NCBI RefSeq assembly: GCF_004118375.1 | Contig: NZ_SDHX01000001.1 | Span: forward strand, 2,111,693 to 2,175,692 | Direction of reading: 5' to 3' | DNA: 64,000 nt | DNA from: Oleiharenicola lentus | GTDB taxonomy: Bacteria > Verrucomicrobiota > Verrucomicrobiia > Opitutales > Opitutaceae | Shown: positions 54,832-63,372 of the stretch, one piece after another | How positions within the stretch are numbered: position 1 is the stretch's first letter | Layout: the number at the start of each line of letters is the position of its first letter | Translations under genes and position numbers: made by a program | Notes under the pieces: model-generated | Seen by the model: the letters and a program-made list of their open reading frames with translations, nothing else | Database searches by the model: none | Told to the model about the DNA's origin: nothing

Positions 54832-55713
54832 TTAGTTGAGGCGGCTGGCCATCGACTCGATCAGCGCGGCGAGGAACTTCTGGTCGCCGGGCAGGGAGCG
54901 CAGGGCGGCGAGGGCGGCATCGGTTTGCTCGCGCGCGAATTTCCGCGAGGCGTCGAGGCCGTGCAGTTTGACATAGGTTGTCTTGCCGGCCTTGGCGTCC
55001 TTGCCGGCGGTCTTGCCGAGCGTGGCGGTGTCGGCCGTGGCGTCGAGGACGTCGTCCACGATCTGGAAGGCGAGGCCAAGGTGCCGGCCGGTGGTCCGGA
55101 GACCGTCGAGCTGCGCGTCGGTGGCCCCGCCGCAAAGTCCGCCGGCCACGAGCGAGACCACGATCATGGCCGCGGTTTTGTTGAGGTGGATGAACTCGAG
55201 TTCCTCGGCGGTGGCGTTCGTTTTCTTTTCCGCCAGCAGGTCCTCCATCTGGCCGCCGACGAGACGCTCGCTGCCGGCGGCCTCGGCGATTTCCCGGGTG
55301 AGGGCGGCCGCCAGCCCAGGCTGGCCGGCATAGTGGCGGCCGATGAGTTGAAAGGCGAAGGTGAGCAATGAGTCACCGGCGAGCAGGGCCGTGGCCTCGT
55401 CAAACTGCTTGTGCGTGGTCGGACGTCCCCGGCGCAGGTCATCATTGTCCATGCAGGGCAGATCGTCGTGCACCAGGGAGTAGGTGTGGATGCATTCGAT
55501 CGCGACGGCCGCGGCCAAGGCATCGTGCCGGGCGCCGAAGAGGTCTGAGGCGGCGAGCACCAGCACCGGGCGCAGGCGCTTGCCGCCGCCCAGCAGGGCG
55601 TAGCGCATGGCCTCATGCAGGCGGGCAGGCCGCGTGGTGCCCGGGGGCAGCAGGCGGTCGAGGCCTTGCTCGGCCCGGTCGCGGTAGGCTTGGAATTGCG
55701 CGGCGAAATCCAT
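54832..55713 (-). CDS. ispA: Polyprenyl synthase (farnesyl/geranylgeranyl diphosphate synthase type)
   Basis: A 293-residue all-helical prenyltransferase that condenses IPP with allylic diphosphates. The first aspartate-rich motif is in YSLVHDDLPCMDNDDLRRGR, the second in LGLAFQIVDDVLDATAD; LLGGGKRLRPVLVLAA and HKQFDEATALLAGDSLLTFA are also characteristic. Size and the first motif match the IspA group making farnesyl diphosphate for undecaprenol, quinones and terpenoids; product chain length is not certain. dxs is not adjacent. Confidence 0.93.
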   Translation of the reverse strand: MDFAAQFQAYRDRAEQGLDRLLPPGTTRPARLHEAMRYALLGGGKRLRPVLVLAASDLFGARHDALAAAVAIECIHTYSLVHDDLPCMDNDDLRRGRPTTHKQFDEATALLAGDSLLTFAFQLIGRHYAGQPGLAAALTREIAEAAGSERLVGGQMEDLLAEKKTNATAEELEFIHLNKTAAMIVVSLVAGGLCGGATDAQLDGLRTTGRHLGLAFQIVDDVLDATADTATLGKTAGKDAKAGKTTYVKLHGLDASRKFAREQTDAALAALRSLPGDQKFLAALIESMASRLN

Positions 55714-55831
55714 AGCGGGACGGCAATTTCCGCCCGGGAAGGGACCTTGGCAAACGGATTGTTAACCGCGAGTTGCGGCCAGAACAGACTCGCCTTGCGG
55801 CCGGGCAGGCTTTCTATCAGCCGTATTCGCG

Positions 55832-56104
55832 ATGCCCACCTACGAATACGTCTGCACCAAATGCGGCCATGAGCTGGAAGCCTTTCAGTCCATGAAGGAC
55901 GCTCCGCTTGCGAAGTGCCCGGCCTGCCAGAAGGCCAGCCTGAAGCGCAAGATCGGCGGCGGAGCCGGCCTCATTTTCAAGGGCACGGGTTTCTACATCA
56001 CCGACTACAAGAAGCCCGGCGCCAAGAACGAGGCTGCGGCTGAGAAAGCGGCCGCCTCCAAGACTTCCGACAGCAAACCGGCGGCCACCGCCGCTGCCAA
56101 ATAA
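55832..56104 (+). CDS. FmdB-family zinc-ribbon protein
   Basis: A 90-residue protein with the FmdB/regulatory zinc-ribbon pattern: PTYEYVCTKCGHELEAFQSM followed by KCPACQKASLKRKIGGGAGL, giving two C-x2-C pairs. The FKGTGFYITDYKK segment is also typical. The tail is Ala/Lys-rich and disordered. Function of the family is poorly known. It precedes a membrane protein gene by 13 bases on the same strand. Confidence 0.92.
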   Translation: MPTYEYVCTKCGHELEAFQSMKDAPLAKCPACQKASLKRKIGGGAGLIFKGTGFYITDYKKPGAKNEAAAEKAAASKTSDSKPAATAAAK

Positions 56105-56117
56105 CCCCGTCCCCGCC

Positions 56118-56813
56118 ATGGCTGAGAACAAGAAAATCGAGAAAGCCCTCTATGGTCCCAGTGCAACCGAGGTAGCGCTGGGTGCGCTGCTCGGCCTCTT
56201 GGTCGGCGTATTTGCCGCCTGTGTTTATCTGGTGCTCAAGCCGGTATCGACCGTGAAGGAGATGCCCAAGGAGCCAATCCGCGGCATGCTCTACTACATC
56301 GCCGGCAGCGATTCCACGGCCAAGGGCCGCACCTGGTCCGCCAAACAGAAGCAGTTCATCGCCGGCACCTCGGTCACCCTCGTCGAGGAGGAACTCAACG
56401 CCTGGGCCACCGGCACGTTCACCGCGGCCCCCAAGCCCGCGGCGGCCGGGGCGAAGGCGGAGGAGGCCAAGGCCACCGACAATGGGATTTTTCAGCCCGG
56501 CACGCCCAACTTCAAGTTCGTCAACGGCAAGCTTCAGATCGGCACCAAGTGCGTGCTGAACTGGTATGGTCTCACCACGGAGGTCATGGTGATCTCGACC
56601 GGTGTATTCGAGCGTTCCGGTGATCGTTTCGTGTTCAAGGCCGAGACCCTGCACCTGGGCTCCTGTCCCCTGCATCTGCTGCCCTCGCTCTCCGGTCCGC
56701 TTTTCGACCACTTGGTGGGCAAGAAGAAGACTCCCGATGACATCAAGTCGGCTTGGGTGAAGCTGGGCGACGTCGTCATCGAGGGCACCACGCTCAAGCT
56801 GAGTTTCCAGTGA
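56118..56813 (+). CDS. Single-pass membrane protein, unknown function
   Basis: A 231-residue protein with a short cytoplasmic N-terminus, one membrane helix at about 20-40 (VALGALLGLLVGVFAACVYL) and a periplasmic part with an Ala/Lys-rich linker (about 104-118) and beta-rich C-terminus (QIGTKCVLNWYGLTTEVMVI, FVFKAETLHLGSCPLHLLPS). I do not recognise the family. Tightly linked to the FmdB gene upstream, with murJ 78 bases downstream on the same strand, suggesting an envelope-related role by context only. Confidence 0.7.
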   Translation: MAENKKIEKALYGPSATEVALGALLGLLVGVFAACVYLVLKPVSTVKEMPKEPIRGMLYYIAGSDSTAKGRTWSAKQKQFIAGTSVTLVEEELNAWATGTFTAAPKPAAAGAKAEEAKATDNGIFQPGTPNFKFVNGKLQIGTKCVLNWYGLTTEVMVISTGVFERSGDRFVFKAETLHLGSCPLHLLPSLSGPLFDHLVGKKKTPDDIKSAWVKLGDVVIEGTTLKLSFQ

Positions 56814-56891
56814 CCCTGCGTCGCCCAGCCGGCGGACGGCAGGCCGGCCGAGGCAGGCCGGCGGCATTAGCGGCGGGCGGCTGATTATCCG

Positions 56892-58475
56892 GTGTCGAAG
56901 AACCTGAAGAACATCAGCACGGTCGCCGGGGCGACGGTGGTATCACGAGTTCTTGGTTTGGTCCGCGAGATCGCGATCACCGCCGTGTTTGGCACCGGGG
57001 CGCTGGCCTCGGCCTACACCTCGGCATTCACGCTGCCCAATCTGTTCCGCCGGCTCCTCGGCGAGGGGGCCCTGACCGCGGCCTTCGTGCCGACGCTCGC
57101 GCACGAACTGGAACACCGGCAGCGTCCTGCGGCCTTCGCCCTCGTCAACAAGGTCATCAGCTGGCTGCTGCTGGTCACCTGCGGGGTCGTGGCGCTGGCG
57201 ATGCTTTCTTTGTTCGGCATCAGTGCCGGGCTGCAGACGTCGGGCGGAGTGCAGTCTGTCTCGGATACCGTGCAGCGCTGGGTGCTGGGCGCGGACCTCG
57301 CAGTGATTTTGTTCCCCTACATGATCGTCGTATGCCTGGCCGCGGCCTTCAGCGCGGCCTGCCAGGTGCTCGGGCGTTTCACCGAGCCGGCGTGGTCCCC
57401 GGTGTGGCTGAATCTGGCGATCCTGGCCTCGCTGGGCCTGGGCGGCTGGTGGGCCTGGGGCGATCGCGAGCGGATGCATCTGCTGTGCGCCGGCGTGCTG
57501 ACTGGCGGATTTCTGCAAATGGCGGTGCCGGCGTGGGTGCTGTGGCAGGAGGGCTGGCGGCCGGCGTTTGATCTGCGGTCGGACGATCGCGTGCGCGAGA
57601 TTGCGCGGCTGATGGGACCCACGGTCATCGGCTCGGCGGTTTACCTGGTCAACATGGCGGTCTCCCGCTTCCTCGGGCTGTCTCTGAACGAGAGCGCGGC
57701 GATGGTGCTCAATCTCGCCACCCGCGTCATGGAACTGCCGATCGGGATTTTTACCGCGGCCATCGCGACCGTGGTGTTCCCGCTGATTGCGCGCCATGCG
57801 GCGAAGTCTGACTGGGTGCAGCTGGGCGCGGACTACCACAAGGGGCTGCGCCTCGTGCTCGTGATCAACGTGCCGGCGGGCGTGGGACTGGCCCTGCTCA
57901 GCGAGCCCGTCACCCGGCTGCTGTTTGAGCGCGGCGCCTTTACGGCCGGGGATACCCGGATCATGACGCCGATTCTGGCGGCCTGCGCGCTGGGGCTGCC
58001 GTTTCTCTCCTTCACGACCGTGGCCCTGCGCGGATTCTACGCCCTGAAGGACACGGTCACGCCGGTGCGGGCTGCGATGCTGAGTTTTGTGGTCAACGTG
58101 GTGGGGAGCATTCTGCTCATGCGATGGTTTTCCACCATGGGTCTGGCGCTGGCCGGGAACCTGGCGGTGCTGGCCCAGGGATGGTATCTCCAGAGGAAAT
58201 TGGCGCAGCGCTTGCCAGCGCTGGGCTTTGCGCCGGTGCTGCCGAGCCTGGGAAAAATTCTGCTGGCGAGCCTTCTCATGGGGGTGGCGGTCTGGGGCGG
58301 AGCTTGGGCGCTCGGACGGGTCACGCTGCCTGCCCGCCTGCATGACGTGCTCGTGGTCAGCGCGTTGATTCCGTTGGCCGTGGCCGTTTACGCCGGCTTG
58401 CTCTGGTTGCTGAAGATTGAAGGCCGGGAAGAGCTGGCCGGTCTCCTGCGGCGCGTGCGCGATAGAAAGACATGA
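56892..58475 (+). CDS. murJ: Lipid II flippase MurJ
   Basis: A 527-residue polytopic MOP-superfamily membrane protein with about 14 helices. The opening ISTVAGATVVSRVLGLVREI and the PNLFRRLLGEGALTAAFVPT segment are MurJ signatures; RFLGLSLNESAAMVLNLATR and PNLFRRLL Arg residues line the cavity. It moves lipid-linked peptidoglycan precursor across the inner membrane. GTG start 56892. The stop overlaps the GNAT gene start by 4 bases. Confidence 0.96.
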   Translation: MSKNLKNISTVAGATVVSRVLGLVREIAITAVFGTGALASAYTSAFTLPNLFRRLLGEGALTAAFVPTLAHELEHRQRPAAFALVNKVISWLLLVTCGVVALAMLSLFGISAGLQTSGGVQSVSDTVQRWVLGADLAVILFPYMIVVCLAAAFSAACQVLGRFTEPAWSPVWLNLAILASLGLGGWWAWGDRERMHLLCAGVLTGGFLQMAVPAWVLWQEGWRPAFDLRSDDRVREIARLMGPTVIGSAVYLVNMAVSRFLGLSLNESAAMVLNLATRVMELPIGIFTAAIATVVFPLIARHAAKSDWVQLGADYHKGLRLVLVINVPAGVGLALLSEPVTRLLFERGAFTAGDTRIMTPILAACALGLPFLSFTTVALRGFYALKDTVTPVRAAMLSFVVNVVGSILLMRWFSTMGLALAGNLAVLAQGWYLQRKLAQRLPALGFAPVLPSLGKILLASLLMGVAVWGGAWALGRVTLPARLHDVLVVSALIPLAVAVYAGLLWLLKIEGREELAGLLRRVRDRKT

Positions 58476-58753
58476 GCCCAGTCAGCATCACGCTCAATTC
58501 AGCGGCCCGCCGCTACGAGGCGGTCGTGGACGGGCATTTGTCCGTGTGTGAATTCGAGGATGGGGAAGGCCGGCGTATTTTCACCCATACGTTGGTGCCG
58601 CCGGAACTCCGCGGGAGGGGGATCGCCGAGCAGTTGGTGCGAAGGGCGCTGGCCGACGCGCGCGCGGCCGGCCGCAAGGTGGTGCCGGCGTGCAGCTATG
58701 TGGCGCACTTCATCGCGCGCCATCGCGAGTATCAGGACCTTCTGGTGGAGTGA
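58472..58753 (+). CDS. GNAT-like N-acetyltransferase (YjdJ/PF14542 type)
   Basis: A 93-residue minimal acetyltransferase: IFTHTLVPPELRGRGIAEQL contains the acetyl-CoA loop R-G-R-G-I-A, and VRRALADARAAGRKVVPACS, YVAHFIARHREYQDLL match the short YjdJ-like GNATs, which often end in HPEYxxLV. It overlaps murJ by 4 bases and is translationally coupled to it. Substrate unknown. Confidence 0.9.
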   Translation: MSPVSITLNSAARRYEAVVDGHLSVCEFEDGEGRRIFTHTLVPPELRGRGIAEQLVRRALADARAAGRKVVPACSYVAHFIARHREYQDLLVE

Positions 58754-58758
58754 ACCAG

Positions 58759-59487
58759 CTAGACTGCGGGTGTCAGGGCGGCCACGCGTTCCTGGAGGGC
58801 ATCGAGCACGAGGCGTGCGGCCGTGGCCGGCGGGACCCGGTCAGTATTGATCACCAGGTCGTAGGCATGCGGGTCGTTGATGTCCTGCTCGAAGTTCGTG
58901 CGCACATGGCGCTCGCGCGCCTGGTCGTTTTCGGTGATGAAGGCCTCAGCCGCGGCGCGGTCGGATTGACGGATCTCCTGGGCGCGCCGGATGCGCGACT
59001 CGCGGGGAGCAACGAGGCGAAGATGCAGGCCGGCGGGCAGATCCCGGGTGATCAGGTGGGCGGCCCGGCCCGAGATGATCACATGGCCGAGTTCGGCAAA
59101 ACGGTGGATGGCCTCCGCGACCCGGTGCTCGAGTTCCCACAGGGGCGGATGCAGGCCGACAATTTCACCGATCAGGCCCTTGATTTCCGGCAACCGGTCC
59201 TCGGGCAGGTAGTCGGCGAGCCGTTCCGGCAAGTTGTGGTGGTTCAAGGCGTGGTGCAGCAGATCCTTGTCGAGAAACATCCAGCTGCGCCCTTCCTGCC
59301 CGAGGTGTGCGTCGAGCAGGGGAATCAAGTGTTTCCCCAAGGTGGTGGCGCCGGCGCAGGTTTCGCGGGAGAGCGTGATAAATGGACGGGGTTCCGTGCC
59401 CGTGAGGGCGGCAAAGCGGGCATGCGGGGTCTTCAGCCGCGCGTGCAGGATGGTCAATCCGTGTTGCAGGTAGGGATGGGTTGTCAT
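58759..59487 (-). CDS. Cytidylate kinase-like family protein
   Basis: A 242-residue protein starting at ATG 59487 (MTTHPYLQHGLTIL). RPFITLSRETCAGATTLGKH is the P-loop region of the cytidylate-kinase-like family (PF13189), though the loop is degenerate compared with G-x-x-G-x-G-K. HVIISGRAAHLITRDLPAGL, RLVAPRESRIRRAQEIRQSD and VRTNFEQDINDPHAYDLVIN match the family's lid and core. These are not true CMP kinases; their substrate is unknown. It converges on the GNAT gene with 5 bases between stops. Confidence 0.85.
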   Translation of the reverse strand: MTTHPYLQHGLTILHARLKTPHARFAALTGTEPRPFITLSRETCAGATTLGKHLIPLLDAHLGQEGRSWMFLDKDLLHHALNHHNLPERLADYLPEDRLPEIKGLIGEIVGLHPPLWELEHRVAEAIHRFAELGHVIISGRAAHLITRDLPAGLHLRLVAPRESRIRRAQEIRQSDRAAAEAFITENDQARERHVRTNFEQDINDPHAYDLVINTDRVPPATAARLVLDALQERVAALTPAV

Positions 59488-59659
59488 GGCGAGACGGGGT
59501 TGGGGCGGGGGCCGAAAGCGGCCGGAGAGACATCCCGGGGAACCGGGTTCCCTCTTGGCATAGAATACGCCTGGAGAAGCCGACCCGCTATGGGAAATGC
59601 TGCGCATCCCTTGGGTCAATCCGTGCGGATTCTGGCACGCATCCCGATGTGCGGGCATG

Positions 59660-59687
59660 AAAAAACCCGCAGCTTGGGGCTGCGGGT
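59660..59687 (-). terminator. Rho-independent terminator of rpmB
   Basis: Perfect 9-bp stem ACCCGCAGC / GCTGCGGGT with a 5-base loop; on the minus strand it runs into TTTTTC, 20 bases after the rpmB stop. Confidence 0.92.
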
Positions 59688-59706
59688 CGGGAGGAATGGA
59701 AGGGAA

Positions 59707-59937
59707 TCAGGCCTTCTGCACGAGGCCGGCCTTGATGGCCTTGACCGAGACCCACATGCGCTTGGTGCCACCGTTGGGGAGCTTGACCTTGATCCACTGC
59801 AGGTTCGGGCGGAACTTGCGGGGGGTCTTGCTCGTGACGTGCGTGCCGATGCCGCCGCTCTTCTTGGACTGACCCTTACGGTTGATGATGCTGCCCGGAG
59901 TCGGGCGCTTGCCAGTGATTGCGCAAATTCGTGCCAT
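59707..59937 (-). CDS. rpmB: Large ribosomal subunit protein bL28
   Basis: A 76-residue basic protein that starts MARICAITGKRPTPGSIINR and continues KTPRKFRPNLQWIKVKLPNG then KRMWVSVKAIKAGL, matching bL28 throughout. ATG 59937. It is a single-gene transcript with its own terminator. rpmG is not adjacent. Confidence 0.97.
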   Translation of the reverse strand: MARICAITGKRPTPGSIINRKGQSKKSGGIGTHVTSKTPRKFRPNLQWIKVKLPNGGTKRMWVSVKAIKAGLVQKA

Positions 59938-60022
59938 GGTGTTTCTTGAGTTAAAGGGTCGTGAGTAAAGGACGGGGGTTTGGCTTAGCAAGGGAAATTT
60001 GGTTTTCTTGAAAAACGGGCCG

Positions 60023-61009
60023 TCATTTACGCAAAGCATGGATGGCCTGAAACTTCTGCCCCATGTGGGCCGGATGCAAGAGGTGCATCAGCATGCGCTT
60101 GCGCGGGCTCAGGCCCTTGGCCTCGGCCGCGGTCATGGCGGCGAGTGCTGCCGTGGCATGACGGGCGAAAAAGCTCTCCTGGGACTCAACCACGGGTTCG
60201 TTGAAGCTGTTTTGCGCGAGCCCGTCCTCAATCCAGTCCCAGCAAATGTGGCAGGTTAAATCCTGCTCGCCGGGACGGTTCAGCAGGTCGTCGCCCATTT
60301 TTTGGCGGAAGTAGGTGCGGGCTGTGCCCGTCGGCATCTCCTCGGCGAGTTCCCGCCAGGTGCGGCCATAGTCAAAGGCCAGAAACAGGCCGGTCCATGG
60401 CTGGCTCACGATGCGGTGCAGCAGGGGGATCGTGCGCAGCGGCAGATCGAGGTGATAGCCCTCGGTCGAGGTCTTGGGCAGGCGCGTCCGTTCAGCATCA
60501 AGCTCGGGGCAGAACCTCGGCAACTCCACCTCGGCGAGTTGTCCGTCACGCAGCGCCACCCCTAGCTCACGCCAGGCACCGTCGCGCCAGAGCACGCGGT
60601 GAAAGGGCTGGGCATCGAAGAGTTCGTTGGAAAAAAGCACGACGGGTCCGGTGGCGGCCAGGGGTTCACCGAGGCGGATGGTGCGGTAGGAGGCAAACGG
60701 ATGGGGGATGTCGCGCAGCACGCCCCCGCCGGGTTCGGCGCCAATCTCGACGAAGTGGAAATCCGCCGGCTGCCCGGGGGCGAGGAGTTTGGTGGCGGCG
60801 GCGACCACGAGTTCGCCGAAGACCGGATTGAAGGAGGTCGCCGTGTAGAAATCCGCCTTGCGGTCGCGGCCCACGCGCCGGAAGTCGCGCGTGTAGTAGC
60901 CGGCGGTCGGATGATACATCGCCAGCTCCATGAAGCGCGCGAAGGGCACGCCGTGCTCCACGCCCGGCTCGGCGGCCATGATTTCCCGGAAATGCGCGGA
61001 GGAACCCAT
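60023..61009 (-). CDS. MidA/NDUFAF7-like class I SAM methyltransferase
   Basis: A 328-residue protein of the SAM-dependent methyltransferase group PF02636 (mitochondrial NDUFAF7 arginine-methylates a complex I subunit). It has PFARFMELAMYHPTAGYYTR, TATSFNPVFGELVVAAATKL, the SAM loop region FHFVEIGAEPGGGVLRDIPH, VVLFSNELFDAQPFHRVLWR and LFLAFDYGRTWRELAEEMPT, all typical. Bacterial substrate unknown. Divergent from the S41 peptidase gene with only 35 bases between starts, so their promoters must overlap. Confidence 0.9.
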   Translation of the reverse strand: MGSSAHFREIMAAEPGVEHGVPFARFMELAMYHPTAGYYTRDFRRVGRDRKADFYTATSFNPVFGELVVAAATKLLAPGQPADFHFVEIGAEPGGGVLRDIPHPFASYRTIRLGEPLAATGPVVLFSNELFDAQPFHRVLWRDGAWRELGVALRDGQLAEVELPRFCPELDAERTRLPKTSTEGYHLDLPLRTIPLLHRIVSQPWTGLFLAFDYGRTWRELAEEMPTGTARTYFRQKMGDDLLNRPGEQDLTCHICWDWIEDGLAQNSFNEPVVESQESFFARHATAALAAMTAAEAKGLSPRKRMLMHLLHPAHMGQKFQAIHALRK

Positions 61010-61044
61010 TTACAAAGGGAGCCATTTGCCCACACTGCGGGCCG

Positions 61045-62292
61045 ATGTTCAAACGTTTCCTCGCGATTTCGACCGCGGTCCTCGCCGGCTTCCTGCTGGC
61101 GCAGTATGCCGCGCGGCAGCAAGGCGCGCCCAGCTGGTGGCCGGACCGGGACCGTGACCGCCAGGTGCGCTACTTCAAGGAGGTCCTGCAGCTGGTGAAG
61201 GAGAACTACGTGGGTGATGCACCCGCGGACTACGCCTCGCTTACCCGGGCGGCGTTGGACGGCATGGTCGGGAGCCTTGATCCGCATTCCGAGTTTCTCG
61301 CCGCCGATGCCTTTCGTGAAACCGAGGATGAGCTGGCCAATGCCTTCACCGGGGTCGGCATCCAGGTCGAGCAACGCGACGGCCACATCGTGATCGTTGC
61401 GCCGATTCCCGGCACCCCGGCCGACCGCGCCGGTCTCCAGCGCGGCGACCGGCTGGTGAAGATTGACGGCAAGGCCCTCGTCAACCCGACCCTCGACAGC
61501 ACCATCAGCCTCGTGCGCGGCGAACCGGGTTCGCTCGTCACGCTGACCGTGTTCCGGCCCGCGCAAAACCGCTCCATCGACTACCCCGTGCGGCGCGAGC
61601 GCATCAAGCTGGAGAGCGTGCGCCTGACCGGCATGCGCGCCGGCGGGGTCGGTTACCTGCAAATCACCCAGTTCAGCGAACGCACCGGCGAGGAATTCGG
61701 CAAGGCGCTGGCCGAGCTCGAAGCGCAGGGCCTGCGCGCGCTCGTCATCGACCTGCGCAACAATCCCGGCGGTCTGCTCGACGCGGCCATCGATGTGTGC
61801 AGCGAGTTTTTCGACAAGGACGAACTGATCGCCTTCACGCAGGGCCGGTCACCGGACACCCGCGAGAGTTATTACTCCTCCAACGGGCACCGGAAACGCG
61901 ACTATCCCGTGGCGATCCTGGTCAACGGCGGCAGTGCCAGCGCGGCGGAGATCGTTGCCGGCGCGATGCGCGACAGCAAACGCGCGGTGATTGTCGGCGA
62001 AAAATCATTCGGCAAGGGCTCCGTCCAGAGCGTGATCGAGCTGGACAACGGCGAGGGCCTGCGGCTCACGACCGCACGCTACTACACGCCCAGCGGCATA
62101 ACCATCCACGAGCGCGGCATCCTGCCGCATGTCGAGGTGGAGGTCAGTCCCGAGGATGAGGCGCGCATCCGCGTGCAGCAGGCGCGGCCGGATCTGGCGG
62201 TTTCCACCGAGGATGATTTCAAGCCCATTGAGGACATCCAGCTGGCCGCCGCCGAGGAAGTCCTGGCGGGCGTGCTGGCTTCCGGAAAATGA
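61045..62292 (+). CDS. S41-family carboxyl-terminal processing peptidase
   Basis: A 415-residue Ctp-type peptidase with an N-terminal membrane anchor or signal (FKRFLAISTAVLAGFLLAQY). A PDZ domain (about 95-180: TGVGIQVEQRDGHIVIVAPI, PADRAGLQRGDRLVKIDGKA) precedes the S41 catalytic domain with VGYLQITQFSERTGEEFGKA, LVIDLRNNPGGLLDAAIDV, nucleophile Ser in NGGSASAAEIVAGAM and general-base Lys in GEKSFGKGSVQ. It trims C-termini of periplasmic proteins. Its stop overlaps tsaD by 4 bases. Confidence 0.96.
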   Translation: MFKRFLAISTAVLAGFLLAQYAARQQGAPSWWPDRDRDRQVRYFKEVLQLVKENYVGDAPADYASLTRAALDGMVGSLDPHSEFLAADAFRETEDELANAFTGVGIQVEQRDGHIVIVAPIPGTPADRAGLQRGDRLVKIDGKALVNPTLDSTISLVRGEPGSLVTLTVFRPAQNRSIDYPVRRERIKLESVRLTGMRAGGVGYLQITQFSERTGEEFGKALAELEAQGLRALVIDLRNNPGGLLDAAIDVCSEFFDKDELIAFTQGRSPDTRESYYSSNGHRKRDYPVAILVNGGSASAAEIVAGAMRDSKRAVIVGEKSFGKGSVQSVIELDNGEGLRLTTARYYTPSGITIHERGILPHVEVEVSPEDEARIRVQQARPDLAVSTEDDFKPIEDIQLAAAEEVLAGVLASGK

Positions 62293-63329
62293 TCCTCGCG
62301 CTGGAGAGCTCCTGCGATGAGACGGCGGTTGCGGCCTTCGATCCGGCCGCCGGTTTTGCCGGTGAATGGGTGCACAGCCAGATTGCGTTGCACGAGACCT
62401 ACGGTGGCGTCGTGCCGGACCTGGCCAGCCGCGAGCACCTCGCGCATTTCGGACCGATTTTGCAACGTGCGCTGGCCACGATCCGGCCGGAGCAGGTCAC
62501 GCAAATTGCGGTGACCCGGGGGCCGGGGCTCGCGGCCTGCCTCGCGATGGGCCTGGCCGCAGCGAAGTCGCTGGCGCTCGTCTGGCGCGTGCCGGTGGTG
62601 GGCGTGAATCACCTCCGCGCGCACGCCTTTTCACCGTTCATCTCCCTGCACGCGGCCAATCCGGCAGCCTTCGACACGGAACTTGCCCGGCTCCTGCCGC
62701 ACCTCGGCCTGCTGGTGTCAGGCGGCAACACGGCCCTGTTCAGCATCGATGAGGCGAGGCGCATCACGCTCCTGGCCTCGACGATGGACGATGCGGCCGG
62801 CGAGGCGCTCGACAAGGGGGCCAAACTGCTCGGACTCGGCTATCCCGGCGGCCCTCAGGTGGAGAAGCTGGCGGCGGCGGGCGATTCCGCCGCGTTCGCC
62901 TTTCCCAAGGCCGTGGCGCAGCGCTCCACGCTCGAGTTCAGTTTTTCCGGGCTCAAGACCAGCCTGCGTTACCAACTCGAAAAAATGCAGCCGGCCGGGG
63001 TGGAGATGCGCAAGGCCGACCTCTGCGCCAGTTACCAGGCGGCGGTGTTTGATGCGCTGGTGCGCAAAAGCCGGCTGGCGTTGGAGCGGGGGGCTTACCG
63101 CAGCTTCGGCCTGTCGGGCGGCGTGGCCAACAACCGCATCCTCCAGGCTTTGCTCGAGAACGTCGCGCGGAGCCAAAATCTGCCATTCTGGCGGGCGCAG
63201 CCGAAGCACACCGGGGACAACGCCGGCATGATCGCGTTTGCCGCCAGCGTGGAGCGAGAAGCCGGTGGTGTGAGTCAGGCGGGGCTGGGCTTGGAAATTG
63301 CCCCGAGTCTGCCTTTGACCGCATCCTGA
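62289..63329 (+). CDS. tsaD: tRNA N6-threonylcarbamoyltransferase TsaD
   Basis: A 346-residue ASKHA-fold subunit that transfers threonylcarbamoyl to A37 of ANN-decoding tRNAs with TsaB and TsaE. MILALESSCDETAVAAFDPA, the iron-binding HLRAH in VVGVNHLRAHAFSP, LLVSGGNTALF, TMDDAAGEALDKGAKLLGLG-type lid and SFSGLKTSLRY are all present, as is GGVANNRILQALLENVA near the end. Coupled to the S41 gene by a 4-base overlap. Confidence 0.97.
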   Translation: MILALESSCDETAVAAFDPAAGFAGEWVHSQIALHETYGGVVPDLASREHLAHFGPILQRALATIRPEQVTQIAVTRGPGLAACLAMGLAAAKSLALVWRVPVVGVNHLRAHAFSPFISLHAANPAAFDTELARLLPHLGLLVSGGNTALFSIDEARRITLLASTMDDAAGEALDKGAKLLGLGYPGGPQVEKLAAAGDSAAFAFPKAVAQRSTLEFSFSGLKTSLRYQLEKMQPAGVEMRKADLCASYQAAVFDALVRKSRLALERGAYRSFGLSGGVANNRILQALLENVARSQNLPFWRAQPKHTGDNAGMIAFAASVEREAGGVSQAGLGLEIAPSLPLTAS

Positions 63330-63372
63330 AGTCCCGCTTGCTGGTCCGCCGCCGGATTGCTTTGCTGACGGG